Of a DNA stretch of 45,641 nt, positions 31,062 to 39,576 are shown piece after piece. Under the pieces are notes generated by a model. The model was not told the DNA's origin and ran no database searches. It worked only from the letters and a program-made list of their open reading frames with translations. The first letter of the stretch is position 1; every line of letters starts with the position of its first letter. The position numbers and the translations under genes were made by a program. Origin of the DNA: a candidate division WOR-3 bacterium (GTDB lineage: Bacteria; SDB-A); contig JAFGON010000096.1 in the NCBI GenBank assembly GCA_016926475.1, positions 1-45,641 on the forward strand, given 5' to 3'.

Positions 31062-31145
31062 GCCGGAGTGGCGGAACTGGTAGACGCACTGGACTCAAAA
31101 TCCAGCGGGGTTAGCTCCATATGGGTTCGATTCCCATCTCCGGCA
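31062..31145 (+). tRNA. tRNA-Leu (anticodon CAA)
   Basis: 84 nt. The acceptor stem GCCGGAG pairs with CTCCGGC (31138-31144), with discriminator A. The anticodon stem CTGGA/TCCAG holds loop CTCAAAA, anticodon CAA reading UUG. A long variable arm marks a class II tRNA, and the T loop is GGTTCGATTCC. The CCA end is not encoded. The next base begins the stop codon of the convergent winged-helix gene, so there is no space for a terminator and any read-through would be antisense to that gene. Confidence 0.96.
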
Positions 31146-33380
31146 TTAACTTTCATAAATGACAATTTCATCGCCTTCAAAAACGTTGTCAATTTTTTTA
31201 ACTTCCCTGAAATTTTCCGAAATTTTCGACTCCAGTCCGCCCTTTTCTAAAGCTCGGTTTTGAAACCTTTTTTTTCTTATGTAGATTATTTTTCCCTTGA
31301 TGTTTTTCAGATTTTTTTCTATCACGTTTTGGTAGGGCTCAGAGTAATTTCCCCCAAAACCCGCCGCGTTTGAAATCAAGCGGGATTTGGCTTCTGTTAA
31401 TTCATAGCCCAAAGGTTGCTCACGGGCTACAGCAAAATCCGCGCGAACCAATTCCGTTTTCTGAAAACACAAATTCTCCCTGAAAGACCTCAAAACATAA
31501 GAAAAGGAAAGATAGAACTCGGAAAAAAGGTTAAAATCGGACAATACAGCGCTGTCCCTTTTTTTGGTGTAGGCCATCATCAGACATACAAGAAAGAAGA
31601 GCTTTTCATTTTTATCCTCGATTTTATCTATTTCACCTAATATAAAAGAGACAGACAGTTTATTTCTCGTCGTGTCAGACCTGAAGAGAGAAATTTCATC
31701 GTAGAATCGACCGCCATTTTTCTCCAAAGAGTCAAGAATCTCTTTAAAAGCAATAAAATCTTCATCCGTGAATTTAATCGACACTGCTTTTCTCAAAGAT
31801 GAATATGAGCACCCCGTATTCGAGCATATTGCCTGGGCTCCGTCGTTTCCCACCGGATGTCGGTAAACAACCATTTCAGAACCACACGACGGGCATTTTT
31901 TTCCGGTGAAAAGATATTTTTTAGAAACCTCCGTAAATATTTTCTGCTGTTCAGAAATCCTTTTTTTCACCCTTCTGATAAAATCGTACTCTTGTCTTTT
32001 TTGTTCGAAAACTATACCGGAAAGCATCTTTTCCCAAGAGGATAAAGGTATAAATTTTACCTTTCGCTTTGACGATTCAAGCATTTTACAAACGTCGAGA
32101 GCCCCTTCAAAAGAAAAGACGAAACCGGTTTCACCCCTATTGGTCGCGAGGTCTAAAAGATCTCTCAACGGGAAAAGAATCCTCTCCGAGGATTTTTTCG
32201 GCAAACGCATTTGAGTTGAGCTTTCGTCTTCTTTTCTGCCGGGTTTTTTATCCGCCGTCAGTAGATAAACCTTCAATTTTATGTCTTTCAAGGTGAAATT
32301 AAGGACGTCTCCCTTTTCCAGAGAGAGAGCTCTGATTATACTCTGCGCGTTCAGAAGTCTCTTTTTTGAAAAGTCGTATTCTACGAGCATTTTTTTCCCG
32401 CCTATCTCGAGTATGATCTGCGTGTCATTGTCGGGAAAAAACTCGTAAACCACAGGCTTTAAAATCAGATAGCCCTCTTTAAGCGATTTCTCGGAAACAG
32501 GATTTGTCGTGTAAAACTTTCTCGTCCCCGGCTGGTAGAGGGTTCTCGATTTTTCATACTCCCATTTTTTCAGGTGCCAAAATCCCCTGCGAGCAGACGC
32601 AAACCTTTTGTCCTCGGAAAGGGCCGCGGAAATAGTCCTGTCTTTAAACTCCATCCCGAATTTATCCCTTAAATCGTCTTTCAGTTCTCTCAAGAGCAAA
32701 GGCCTCTGTTTTTCAACAAAAACAGATTGAATCATTTCGGTCACGTTTGATTGAAAATGCTTGAAAGACTTTTCTTCCGAAGCCAGTATGGATTTACCGA
32801 TATTTCTGACAATATTTTTTTTAGTTAAACGGGACAATTCCGCGTAAAAGCCCCCGTCAGGGTTTATGTATATACCTGTGTTTTCGGATATGTGTCTCGC
32901 CAGATCGTTTCTGTGCACGAACAGTTTATTTTCTAAAAGAAAGTCTGTTATTTTCTCGGAGAAAAATTCTCCAATACTCGATGTCGGCATAAACTCTTTT
33001 TTTGCGGCGAAATAATCGCTTGTCCCCCACCTGTAAAATCCGCTGTCGACCAAAACTTTCTTTATGGTGAAGCTCTCCTGGGAAGTTATCTTGCCCCTGT
33101 TTATCAGGCATGTGGAAATTTCCTGGACGAACATGGGTTTTTTCTTTTCTTCGAGAATTTCCTTCACCGCTTCTTTAAGCTTTATATCGTCTTTTGTCCC
33201 GGTGTTTATTCTCCAATAACCGTTTCCGTCGCTTTCAAACCTTCTGTCCTGACTCATCAGAGCGTTGACGGTGCCCGGCTTTACCTTGAAACCGGCTTTT
33301 GACAGCGCTTTATGGATATCCATGTAGTGAAGTTCAGGATTTTCCTCGAGTAAAAGAAATATTTCGTTTGAAATGCTCAT
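31146..33380 (-). CDS. Multi-winged-helix (HARE-HTH-like) protein with zinc ribbon
   Basis: 744 aa, ATG 33380 in an ATGA overlap with the macro-domain gene. The N-terminal 270 residues hold four winged-helix units of the HARE-HTH type (~1-58, 68-125, 137-200, 211-271), each ending in a 'F...GYW'-like wing ('[13 protein letters not shown]', '[12 protein letters not shown]', '[13 protein letters not shown]'). A beta-rich region (~290-385) and a helical region follow. A zinc ribbon comes next with Cys at 496, 499, 519 and 524. The C-terminal helical domain ends in '[11 protein letters not shown]' and '[13 protein letters not shown]'. No catalytic motif is obvious. HARE-HTH domains are linked to DNA modification and chromatin in other proteins. 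DNA binding is likely; the process is unknown. Confidence 0.8.
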   Translation of the reverse strand: MSISNEIFLLLEENPELHYMDIHKALSKAGFKVKPGTVNALMSQDRRFESDGNGYWRINTGTKDDIKLKEAVKEILEEKKKPMFVQEISTCLINRGKITSQESFTIKKVLVDSGFYRWGTSDYFAAKKEFMPTSSIGEFFSEKITDFLLENKLFVHRNDLARHISENTGIYINPDGGFYAELSRLTKKNIVRNIGKSILASEEKSFKHFQSNVTEMIQSVFVEKQRPLLLRELKDDLRDKFGMEFKDRTISAALSEDKRFASARRGFWHLKKWEYEKSRTLYQPGTRKFYTTNPVSEKSLKEGYLILKPVVYEFFPDNDTQIILEIGGKKMLVEYDFSKKRLLNAQSIIRALSLEKGDVLNFTLKDIKLKVYLLTADKKPGRKEDESSTQMRLPKKSSERILFPLRDLLDLATNRGETGFVFSFEGALDVCKMLESSKRKVKFIPLSSWEKMLSGIVFEQKRQEYDFIRRVKKRISEQQKIFTEVSKKYLFTGKKCPSCGSEMVVYRHPVGNDGAQAICSNTGCSYSSLRKAVSIKFTDEDFIAFKEILDSLEKNGGRFYDEISLFRSDTTRNKLSVSFILGEIDKIEDKNEKLFFLVCLMMAYTKKRDSAVLSDFNLFSEFYLSFSYVLRSFRENLCFQKTELVRADFAVAREQPLGYELTEAKSRLISNAAGFGGNYSEPYQNVIEKNLKNIKGKIIYIRKKRFQNRALEKGGLESKISENFREVKKIDNVFEGDEIVIYES

Positions 33381-33892
33381 GAATTATTTTCCATACATAG
33401 AATGTTTTTGTATATTTTTTTGTCTTCCGGCGAAAAGCAAACAAATATTACTTTTTTGGGCAGGGCGTGTTTTTTTGAAAACTCAAGAACAGCGTTGACG
33501 GCTATTCGGGCGGCTTTTATTTTCGGGTATCCGTAAACACCTGTGCTTATCGCGGGAAATGTTATAATCTCGACGCCGTTGTTCTCCCCCAGCAAAAGAG
33601 AATTCCTGTAGCAGTTCTCCAGCAATTCAGGTTCTCCGTCCTTTCCTCCCCTCCAAACAGGGCCCACCGTGTGTATGATGTATTTTGCGCCGAGTTTAAA
33701 ACCCGGGGAAATTTTTGCCTGCCCGGTCTTGCATCCTCCAAGCCCTCTGCAGTATTCGAGCAGTTGGGGACCCGCGGCTCTGTGAATAGCGCCGTCCACG
33801 CCACCTCCTCCGAGAAGAGTATGGTTTGCGGCGTTGACAATTGCGTCCGCCGCAATTTTCGTGATATCACCTTCGATGACTGTAATTTCCAT
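33377..33892 (-). CDS. Macro-domain protein (O-acetyl-ADP-ribose deacetylase / ADP-ribosyl-hydrolase type)
   Basis: 171 aa, the size of stand-alone macro proteins such as YmdB. It has the ADP-ribose site motifs '[19 protein letters not shown]', '[16 protein letters not shown]', '[10 protein letters not shown]', 'IIHTVGPVW' and '[12 protein letters not shown]'. The catalytic Asn and Asp positions (NAAN..GGGGVD) are intact, so removal of ADP-ribose or deacetylation of O-acetyl-ADP-ribose is plausible. It is translated just ahead of the winged-helix/zinc protein (ATGA), which suggests a shared role. The upstream gap (33893-33988) is divergent with the M14 gene. Confidence 0.93.
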   Translation of the reverse strand: MEITVIEGDITKIAADAIVNAANHTLLGGGGVDGAIHRAAGPQLLEYCRGLGGCKTGQAKISPGFKLGAKYIIHTVGPVWRGGKDGEPELLENCYRNSLLLGENNGVEIITFPAISTGVYGYPKIKAARIAVNAVLEFSKKHALPKKVIFVCFSPEDKKIYKNILCMENNS

Positions 33893-33910
33893 TTTCTCTT
33901 GCTTGCCCTG

Positions 33911-33939
33911 TGGATTTAATTTTTATTTTAACATATAAT
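33911..33939 (+). promoter_or_regulatory. Candidate promoter for the M14 carboxypeptidase gene
   Basis: A perfect TATAAT (33934-33939) with TGGATT 17 bases upstream (33911-33916, three of six matches). The transcript would begin about 43 bases before the ATG and carry the strong AGGAGG at 33979-33984. Confidence 0.45.
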
Positions 33940-33988
33940 CGAAGTTATAAAAAATTATGATTTTTCGTCTGATTTTTCAGGAGGATAA

Positions 33989-36025
33989 ATGAAACTTTTT
34001 TTGACGTTCACCCTTTTATTTTCTTTTTCTCTGACAGGAATTATTTTTGCTCAATCCGGCGAAAAATACGAGTACTACTCGATCCGGATAAATTCCAGAG
34101 AAGACATGGACATAATCCGAAACATGGGAAACGCTTTTATTGTCTCTAGGGATGGTGATCTCTTATACATCGAAGCAGACTATACGGCGGCTCTAAAACT
34201 CGCCTCGTCGGGTTACAGGTTGGCAAAACTCTCACAAGAGGATATTTTCGGAAAAGCTCCCGAAGGTTATTATCACAGTTGGGATCAAGTTCTTTTAGAA
34301 ATTGACTCCTTCACCAGCACATATCCGGGTATAACAAAATGCGACACCATAGGTTTTTCAGTCCAAAACAGGCCTATTGTCAGGATTAAAATAAGCGACA
34401 ATCCTACAGCCGATGAGCTCGAAGGCAGAATCCAGTTCAACGGATGCCACCACGGAAACGAGAAAATTGCGACGGAGATCAACCTCTACTATATGCGGTA
34501 TCTCTGTGAAAACTACGGCGTTTTAGGCGAAGTGACATCAATGGTCGACAACAGGGAGATATTCATAATACCTGTCGTCAACCCCGACGGATTCGTCCTG
34601 AACCTAAGGAGAAATGCAAACAATATTGACCTCAACAGAGACTATGGATACCAGTGGTTCAGCGAAAGCGGAGCTTCCGTCCCTTTTTCCGAGCCTGAAT
34701 CCAGGGTAATGAGAGACGATTTCATAAACGCCGGATACACCGTTTCTCTTTCCTACCACTCGACAGCTCAATACGTAAACTATCTCTGGGATTATTCACC
34801 AAACAACATACCGGATTACTACGAAGAAGTCGACATGTTCTCAATTCCCTACTCAGATTCCACAGGTTATGTTCCGATAAGGGGTAATGACTGGTATCAG
34901 ATCGCTGGTTCATGTCAGGACGCCACATACGGCCTTTTTGGCATTTTGGCTGTGACGATAGAGACTTTGATGCCCACAACAGACCCCGACCCGGAATGCC
35001 TGAACAATCTGGGTGCTATGAAAATGACGACAAAGTTTGCAGGATACGGCATCAAGGGATATGTATTCGACTCTTTGACAAACCAGCCTCTCGAGGCAGT
35101 TTTGTTTTTTCAAAAAGGGTCCGACCCAAAATGGCCTGTAAACTCAAGGGTGCAAAACGGTGAATATCAGAAAATCCTGTCCCCGGGGTCTTATCAGGTC
35201 ACGGCGCATGCACCGGGCCACCAATCAAAAAGCCTGACAGTGCAAGTTTACTCAGACACTTCAATCGTCCAAAATTTCTATCTTGCTCCATCAAACTCTG
35301 CATTTGGCTTAAGGATGATGTGCGCCAGGCAGGAATATTCAAATTTTTCGAATACCACGTATTCATTCAACGCTCTCGGTCCTTCCGACGGAGTCGCGAT
35401 GTCCCTGAACCGACAGGGTTACGCAATAATTGATTTCGGAGAGAATCACCGCATAACAGACGTAGCCGGATACGACCTGAAGATCCATGAGGCCGACGAT
35501 GGAACACTTGATTCATGCCTGGTCTACGCGGGAAACTCTCCCGATTACAGCGGAGCTTGGATTTACCTCGGAAAAATATCCGGCACGGACAGCTTCGACA
35601 TATCTTCAGCCGGCATCACAAGCGCCAGATACGTGAAAATTCTCGACGACGGAAGCTCGACATCCGGAACAACCCCCGGTTACGACCTTGACGCCGTGAC
35701 CGGAATAAACCAGCCGCTTTCAGTAGAAGAACCCGAACTCCCCGGGGTTGAAAACGAATTGAGTTTCAGTCTGTCGGGCAATTTTCTGGGAAAAAAATTA
35801 CTCATAGTCAAAAACCAAACAGGTGAGACATTCCCTGTAGAAATCTCCATTTCAGACCTCTCTGGAAGAATAGTCAATCGGGATATTTATGCCGTGGAAA
35901 CCGGCGAAAATCTTCTTGATCTATCGGTTTTATTCGGCAGGGACATTGTCCGTTCAGGCACTCATTTTCTGATAATTGAAGGCGACGGTGTCTTTCAGTC
36001 TTTTAAACTGGTAACGGTGAAATAA
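33989..36025 (+). CDS. Secreted M14 zinc carboxypeptidase with C-terminal beta-domains
   Basis: 678 aa from ATG 33989 with AGGAGG upstream. The signal peptide ends near 'IIFAQS' (residue ~22). The M14 domain spans ~90-345: 'CHHGNEKIA' (zinc ligands H155 and E158), H257 ('SYHSTAQ') as third ligand, and the catalytic Glu325 ('AVTIETLMP'). The substrate-binding Asn/Arg region is 'NANNIDLNRDYG'. It continues with a CarboxypepD_reg-like beta-sandwich (~350-430), a discoidin-like region ending 'GYDLDAVTG', and a C-terminal sorting/FlgD-like domain ('ISISDLSGRIVNRDI'). It removes C-terminal residues from proteins outside the cell. Its stop abuts the uvrC stop on the other strand without any gap. Confidence 0.92.
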   Translation: MKLFLTFTLLFSFSLTGIIFAQSGEKYEYYSIRINSREDMDIIRNMGNAFIVSRDGDLLYIEADYTAALKLASSGYRLAKLSQEDIFGKAPEGYYHSWDQVLLEIDSFTSTYPGITKCDTIGFSVQNRPIVRIKISDNPTADELEGRIQFNGCHHGNEKIATEINLYYMRYLCENYGVLGEVTSMVDNREIFIIPVVNPDGFVLNLRRNANNIDLNRDYGYQWFSESGASVPFSEPESRVMRDDFINAGYTVSLSYHSTAQYVNYLWDYSPNNIPDYYEEVDMFSIPYSDSTGYVPIRGNDWYQIAGSCQDATYGLFGILAVTIETLMPTTDPDPECLNNLGAMKMTTKFAGYGIKGYVFDSLTNQPLEAVLFFQKGSDPKWPVNSRVQNGEYQKILSPGSYQVTAHAPGHQSKSLTVQVYSDTSIVQNFYLAPSNSAFGLRMMCARQEYSNFSNTTYSFNALGPSDGVAMSLNRQGYAIIDFGENHRITDVAGYDLKIHEADDGTLDSCLVYAGNSPDYSGAWIYLGKISGTDSFDISSAGITSARYVKILDDGSSTSGTTPGYDLDAVTGINQPLSVEEPELPGVENELSFSLSGNFLGKKLLIVKNQTGETFPVEISISDLSGRIVNRDIYAVETGENLLDLSVLFGRDIVRSGTHFLIIEGDGVFQSFKLVTVK

Positions 36026-37795
36026 TCAATATTTTTTTTTGACGAAGTCGACGATATATCTCGCCTTTTTCTCCCCTATTAAATCTATTTCGGCGACTTC
36101 CTCGACAGGACAATTTTTTATGTCCTGAATTTTTTTGAACTTTTTTCTCAATTCTCTGGCAATTTTTTCACCAACACCCGGTATCTCGAGAAAAGAGGAT
36201 TTAAAGAGGTTTTTAGTCCTTTTTTTCCTGTGCGATGTCACCCCGAACCTGTGGCTCTCGTCTCTTATCCTCTTCAGGAGAAATAAAACCGGAGAAAACC
36301 CAGGCAAAGAGAGGGTTTCCCCGTTTTCAAAATGGATGGTTTCATACCTTTTCGCTATTGAGATGGCGTCTATTTCAAGCCTCGACTCCCTCATTCCCCT
36401 TAGCGCCGCCTTCAACTGCTCAGGACCTCCATCGAGAACGACGAGATCGGGTTTTTCAAGATCTCCAGACGCAACATGCTGTGAAAATTTTTTGACGACG
36501 AAATTCATCGCCGCCAGGTCGTCAAAACCGTCGGGTATATCGTATTGACGGTACATCTTTTTATAAGGCCTGGCGTTTTTAAAACAGATCTGACTGCCTT
36601 TTATTTCCCTGAACTTTGTGTGGGAAATGTCGAAACAATATATTGTCTGGGGCGGCTCATCTAGTTTGAGGGCTAATGCGAAATCTCTGAGCAGGGGGGG
36701 AACTCCCCTTTTTACGGGCAAGAGTTTGCTCAAGGCGATTTTCGAGATTTCGTCGAGTTTATCCCTTTCAAAAGCATTTCTGGGGTTTCTGATGACGGAT
36801 TTAGTCCCGTGTGAATCCTTCATCCATTCTTCAATCAAATTTTTATCGTTTACCCTGGTCTGTGAAAGAATGATTTCAGGGGGCTGTCTCGACCTGTAAA
36901 AGTCCACTATAAATCTGGAGAACGCCTCTTCTTCGCTTATTTCAGTGGGAAGTTCGGTCATGACCGGAAATGCCTCGTGTAATCTACCTTCTCTTATCTG
37001 CATAATGAAAAAACAACCTCTTCTTCCCCTTTTCGCAAAACCGACAATGTCCCTGTTCCTCCCATCGTTGAAAATCTTTCTCTCTCCGAACATTATATTT
37101 CTCATGTGGGTTATCGCGTCCCTCTTTTCGGCGGCTTTCTCGTATTCCATTTTTTCAGAAAGCTCTTCCATCTGGATCTGGAAAGACCTAACCATTTTCT
37201 GAACTCCTCCAGACAGGAAATCCACAAAGGCAAGAATTGATTCTCTGTATTCAGCCCTGCTAATTTTTTCTGCGCAAGGCGCTGAACAGAGCCCAATGTG
37301 GTAATCCAGGCATTCTTTCTTGGGCAAAACCCCTGTACAGGACCTGAACTTAAAGTATTTTCTCGAAAGAAACAGCGTGTTTCTCAGCGAATTGGGTTTC
37401 AGGTAGGGTCCGAAATACTTCGCTCCGTCCTTTTTTACGTATCTCACAACCTCGGGGTAAGGCCATTTTTCGCTTAGGTCTATTCTTATATAAGGAAATC
37501 TCTTGTCGTCTTTGAGAAGAACGTTGTATTTAGGCCTGTGAAACTTTATGAGGTCGGCTTCGAGAATAAGAGCTTCGCTCTCTGTTTTCAGCGTCAGAAA
37601 ATCGAGGTCTCTCGCCAATTTAATTATTTGGGTGTTTTTGGTATTCTCTTCTTTGAAATAGCTTATGACGCGCTTCTTTAAACTCTTTGCCTTTCCTATG
37701 TAAACAGGTTTTCTCGCAATATCCCTGAAAATATAAACGCCGGGTGTATCCGGCGCGTTTACCGCCGTCTCTTTGAGTCTGTCTCTGATTGTCAA
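36026..37795 (-). CDS. uvrC: UvrABC excinuclease subunit C
   Basis: 589 aa, a typical length. Domains in order: GIY-YIG nuclease ('PGVYIFRDIARKPVYIGKAKSLKKRV') making the 3' incision; a Cys-rich region ('CLDYHIGLCSAPC'); the UVR helix pair ('MEELSEKMEYEKAAEKRD') that binds UvrB; the RNase-H-like domain with 'CFDISHT' and 'VVLDGGPEQLKA' (5' incision); and the C-terminal helix-hairpin-helix pair ('LEIPGVGEKIARELRKKF', 'DLIGEKKARYIVDF'). The start is TTG 37795 with no clear Shine-Dalgarno; no earlier or nearby ATG is available before the conserved start. It is the last gene of the seven-gene minus operon. Confidence 0.96.
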   Translation of the reverse strand: MTIRDRLKETAVNAPDTPGVYIFRDIARKPVYIGKAKSLKKRVISYFKEENTKNTQIIKLARDLDFLTLKTESEALILEADLIKFHRPKYNVLLKDDKRFPYIRIDLSEKWPYPEVVRYVKKDGAKYFGPYLKPNSLRNTLFLSRKYFKFRSCTGVLPKKECLDYHIGLCSAPCAEKISRAEYRESILAFVDFLSGGVQKMVRSFQIQMEELSEKMEYEKAAEKRDAITHMRNIMFGERKIFNDGRNRDIVGFAKRGRRGCFFIMQIREGRLHEAFPVMTELPTEISEEEAFSRFIVDFYRSRQPPEIILSQTRVNDKNLIEEWMKDSHGTKSVIRNPRNAFERDKLDEISKIALSKLLPVKRGVPPLLRDFALALKLDEPPQTIYCFDISHTKFREIKGSQICFKNARPYKKMYRQYDIPDGFDDLAAMNFVVKKFSQHVASGDLEKPDLVVLDGGPEQLKAALRGMRESRLEIDAISIAKRYETIHFENGETLSLPGFSPVLFLLKRIRDESHRFGVTSHRKKRTKNLFKSSFLEIPGVGEKIARELRKKFKKIQDIKNCPVEEVAEIDLIGEKKARYIVDFVKKKY

Positions 37796-37806
37796 GGGCT
37801 AAAACG

Positions 37807-39564
37807 TCACCTGACTACCGCTATTCTCTTGATATCTTTTCCGTAACCTGTCTCCAGAACAAGATAGTATAGTCCTGAAGCCACAAAATCCCCGTCACGG
37901 TTCTTTCCGTTCCAAGAAAACGTGTGCCTTCCATCGTCTATAACGCCAATTTCATGAGACCAGACCATCGTCCCGTCGAGAGTGAAAACGTAAAAACTCG
38001 CATAAGTCCTGTCGAGGAGTATGTACTCAATTGTCAGTGAAGAAGCATCGGAAGGTTTGAAAGGGTTAGGATATAAAATTTGGATAGTGTTGTCTGTAAC
38101 CGGTTCAACTTCGGGTGTCTGGCTGTGAAGCGCCGCGTATATATTAGCGACTCCCCAGCCAGTTGTGTCGTTCGGATTTTGATTTCTCGACGCGGTGGAT
38201 TTCAGGGCGTTGATGACGTCTGAGAGCTTCCACGAGGGATGTGCCTGTAATAGAAGCGCAACGCCACCCGCTGTTACCGCCGTAGCGCTCGAAGTCCCTC
38301 CCGCGTAGCTGTAACCGCTGTCTCCTGAATTCGGTTCGAGAGTCAGCGCCCACCATGAAGCGGAAACTTCAGGTTTCCTCCTGCCGTCAAAAGTCGGCCC
38401 GCAAGCGCTCGCGTACCAGGTGTTGTTTGAAGAAGAGAGTCTCATGTAGTGGTTCCCGGAAGAATCTGTCCCTCCCAGGGAGAGAATAGAATCGGCGTCG
38501 GCGGGAGTCTTGATACATGTGTCGAGGTCAGGCTGTATCGCCGAGTTGAGCCACGTGATGTTGCTCATCGCTGTGACTACGACAATCCCTGCCCGTGCTG
38601 CTTGATAAGCAGCTCTCGAAGCGTAAGTCGTCTGACCGTTCATAGAGTTGTAAGACCAGTCCAGGGAGTCTCTGAAGACCTTGTAGGAAAGGCTCGAAGA
38701 TATTATGTCCGCCCCCGCTGAATCTGCTCTTTCAGCGGCTAAAACCCACCAGTGCTCTTCGTGGACTACGTCGAGGTTGTTGCCGTCGTACCATTCGGTC
38801 TTGTATAGGCAAAAATCCGCGTTTTTCGCGGCTCCTATAAGCATTCCCGATTTGTCGCCCGCTATAAGCCCGAACATCCTCGTCCCGTGCCTGAATTCAC
38901 CCAGGGGGTCAGGGTAATTTATCGTGTCTTGAGGGTCGCCCTGTGCCGTAGAGCGGTTTCCGTTGACGAAATCCCATTCATCTACTATTCTCATGCTGTC
39001 GCTTTGAGAGAACCTGTCGAGAGCTTCGTGCGTCCTGTTAAAACCGGAATCAAAAATTGAAACAATAACTCCTTCTCCCCTGTATCCTTCATCATGACAT
39101 TGTTTAATTCCTAAAAAAGAAAGCTGGAACTCACTCGGACCATAAATGAGATCTCCGTCAAACGACTTAAAAACTTGAGTTTCATCGAGATCAGACTCCA
39201 TGACATTCACTTTATCTACATAAACAACATAACTAAGGTCTTTTATACTTTCCAAAAGATTTGAGTCATCTGTTCTTATCACTGCTGAATTCAGCCATTT
39301 TGAAGTGCCGATAATATCTACGCCGACTGCTTCGACTTCTGACATATAGTAAGGGCTGACGGGTACATCGTCGAGTGTGACCCCTGAACCTCTTATGGTT
39401 CTCCTCCAAAGTGATCTTGGAGAAAGGTGGTTTTGAGCCTCTATCATGACGCTTTCTACCCCTCCTCTTCTGTCGATGTCTTTGTCCCTGAAAAAAACCC
39501 AGTAATCAGCGCTTTGTATGTAAAGTGGAAATAACAAAAGCAGAATTGACGTTAGTTTTAGCAT
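37807..39564 (-). CDS. Secreted subtilisin-like (S8) serine peptidase, second copy
   Basis: 585 aa from ATG 39564 with GGAGG upstream. A signal peptide (1-~18), an N-terminal propeptide (~20-145) with 'LSPRSLWRRTIRG', and the S8 domain with D172 ('VSIFDSGF'), H226 ('FRHGTRMFG'), N335 ('TAMSNITW') and S425 ('GGTSSATAVTAGG') are present. The last ~80 residues are a FlgD-like domain ('ILYPNPFKPSD', 'SFYVFTLDGTMVWSHE', 'WNGKNRDGDFVASGLYY'). This is typical of secreted peptidases in candidate phyla. It differs in domain content from the copy at 9995-12364. The gene sits 11 bases before uvrC and 12 bases after the flavoprotein gene. Confidence 0.93.
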   Translation of the reverse strand: MLKLTSILLLLFPLYIQSADYWVFFRDKDIDRRGGVESVMIEAQNHLSPRSLWRRTIRGSGVTLDDVPVSPYYMSEVEAVGVDIIGTSKWLNSAVIRTDDSNLLESIKDLSYVVYVDKVNVMESDLDETQVFKSFDGDLIYGPSEFQLSFLGIKQCHDEGYRGEGVIVSIFDSGFNRTHEALDRFSQSDSMRIVDEWDFVNGNRSTAQGDPQDTINYPDPLGEFRHGTRMFGLIAGDKSGMLIGAAKNADFCLYKTEWYDGNNLDVVHEEHWWVLAAERADSAGADIISSSLSYKVFRDSLDWSYNSMNGQTTYASRAAYQAARAGIVVVTAMSNITWLNSAIQPDLDTCIKTPADADSILSLGGTDSSGNHYMRLSSSNNTWYASACGPTFDGRRKPEVSASWWALTLEPNSGDSGYSYAGGTSSATAVTAGGVALLLQAHPSWKLSDVINALKSTASRNQNPNDTTGWGVANIYAALHSQTPEVEPVTDNTIQILYPNPFKPSDASSLTIEYILLDRTYASFYVFTLDGTMVWSHEIGVIDDGRHTFSWNGKNRDGDFVASGLYYLVLETGYGKDIKRIAVVR

Positions 39565-39576
39565 ATATCCTCCGGT

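Noticed and set aside
30939-31250. Plus-strand open frame covering tRNA-Leu
   Set aside because: It overlaps a well-folded tRNA and the 3' end of a convergent gene, and has no motif or ribosome-binding site.
33377-33892. DarG antitoxin of a DarTG toxin-antitoxin system
   Set aside because: No adjacent DarT-like ADP-ribosyltransferase is present; the coupled gene is a winged-helix/zinc protein.
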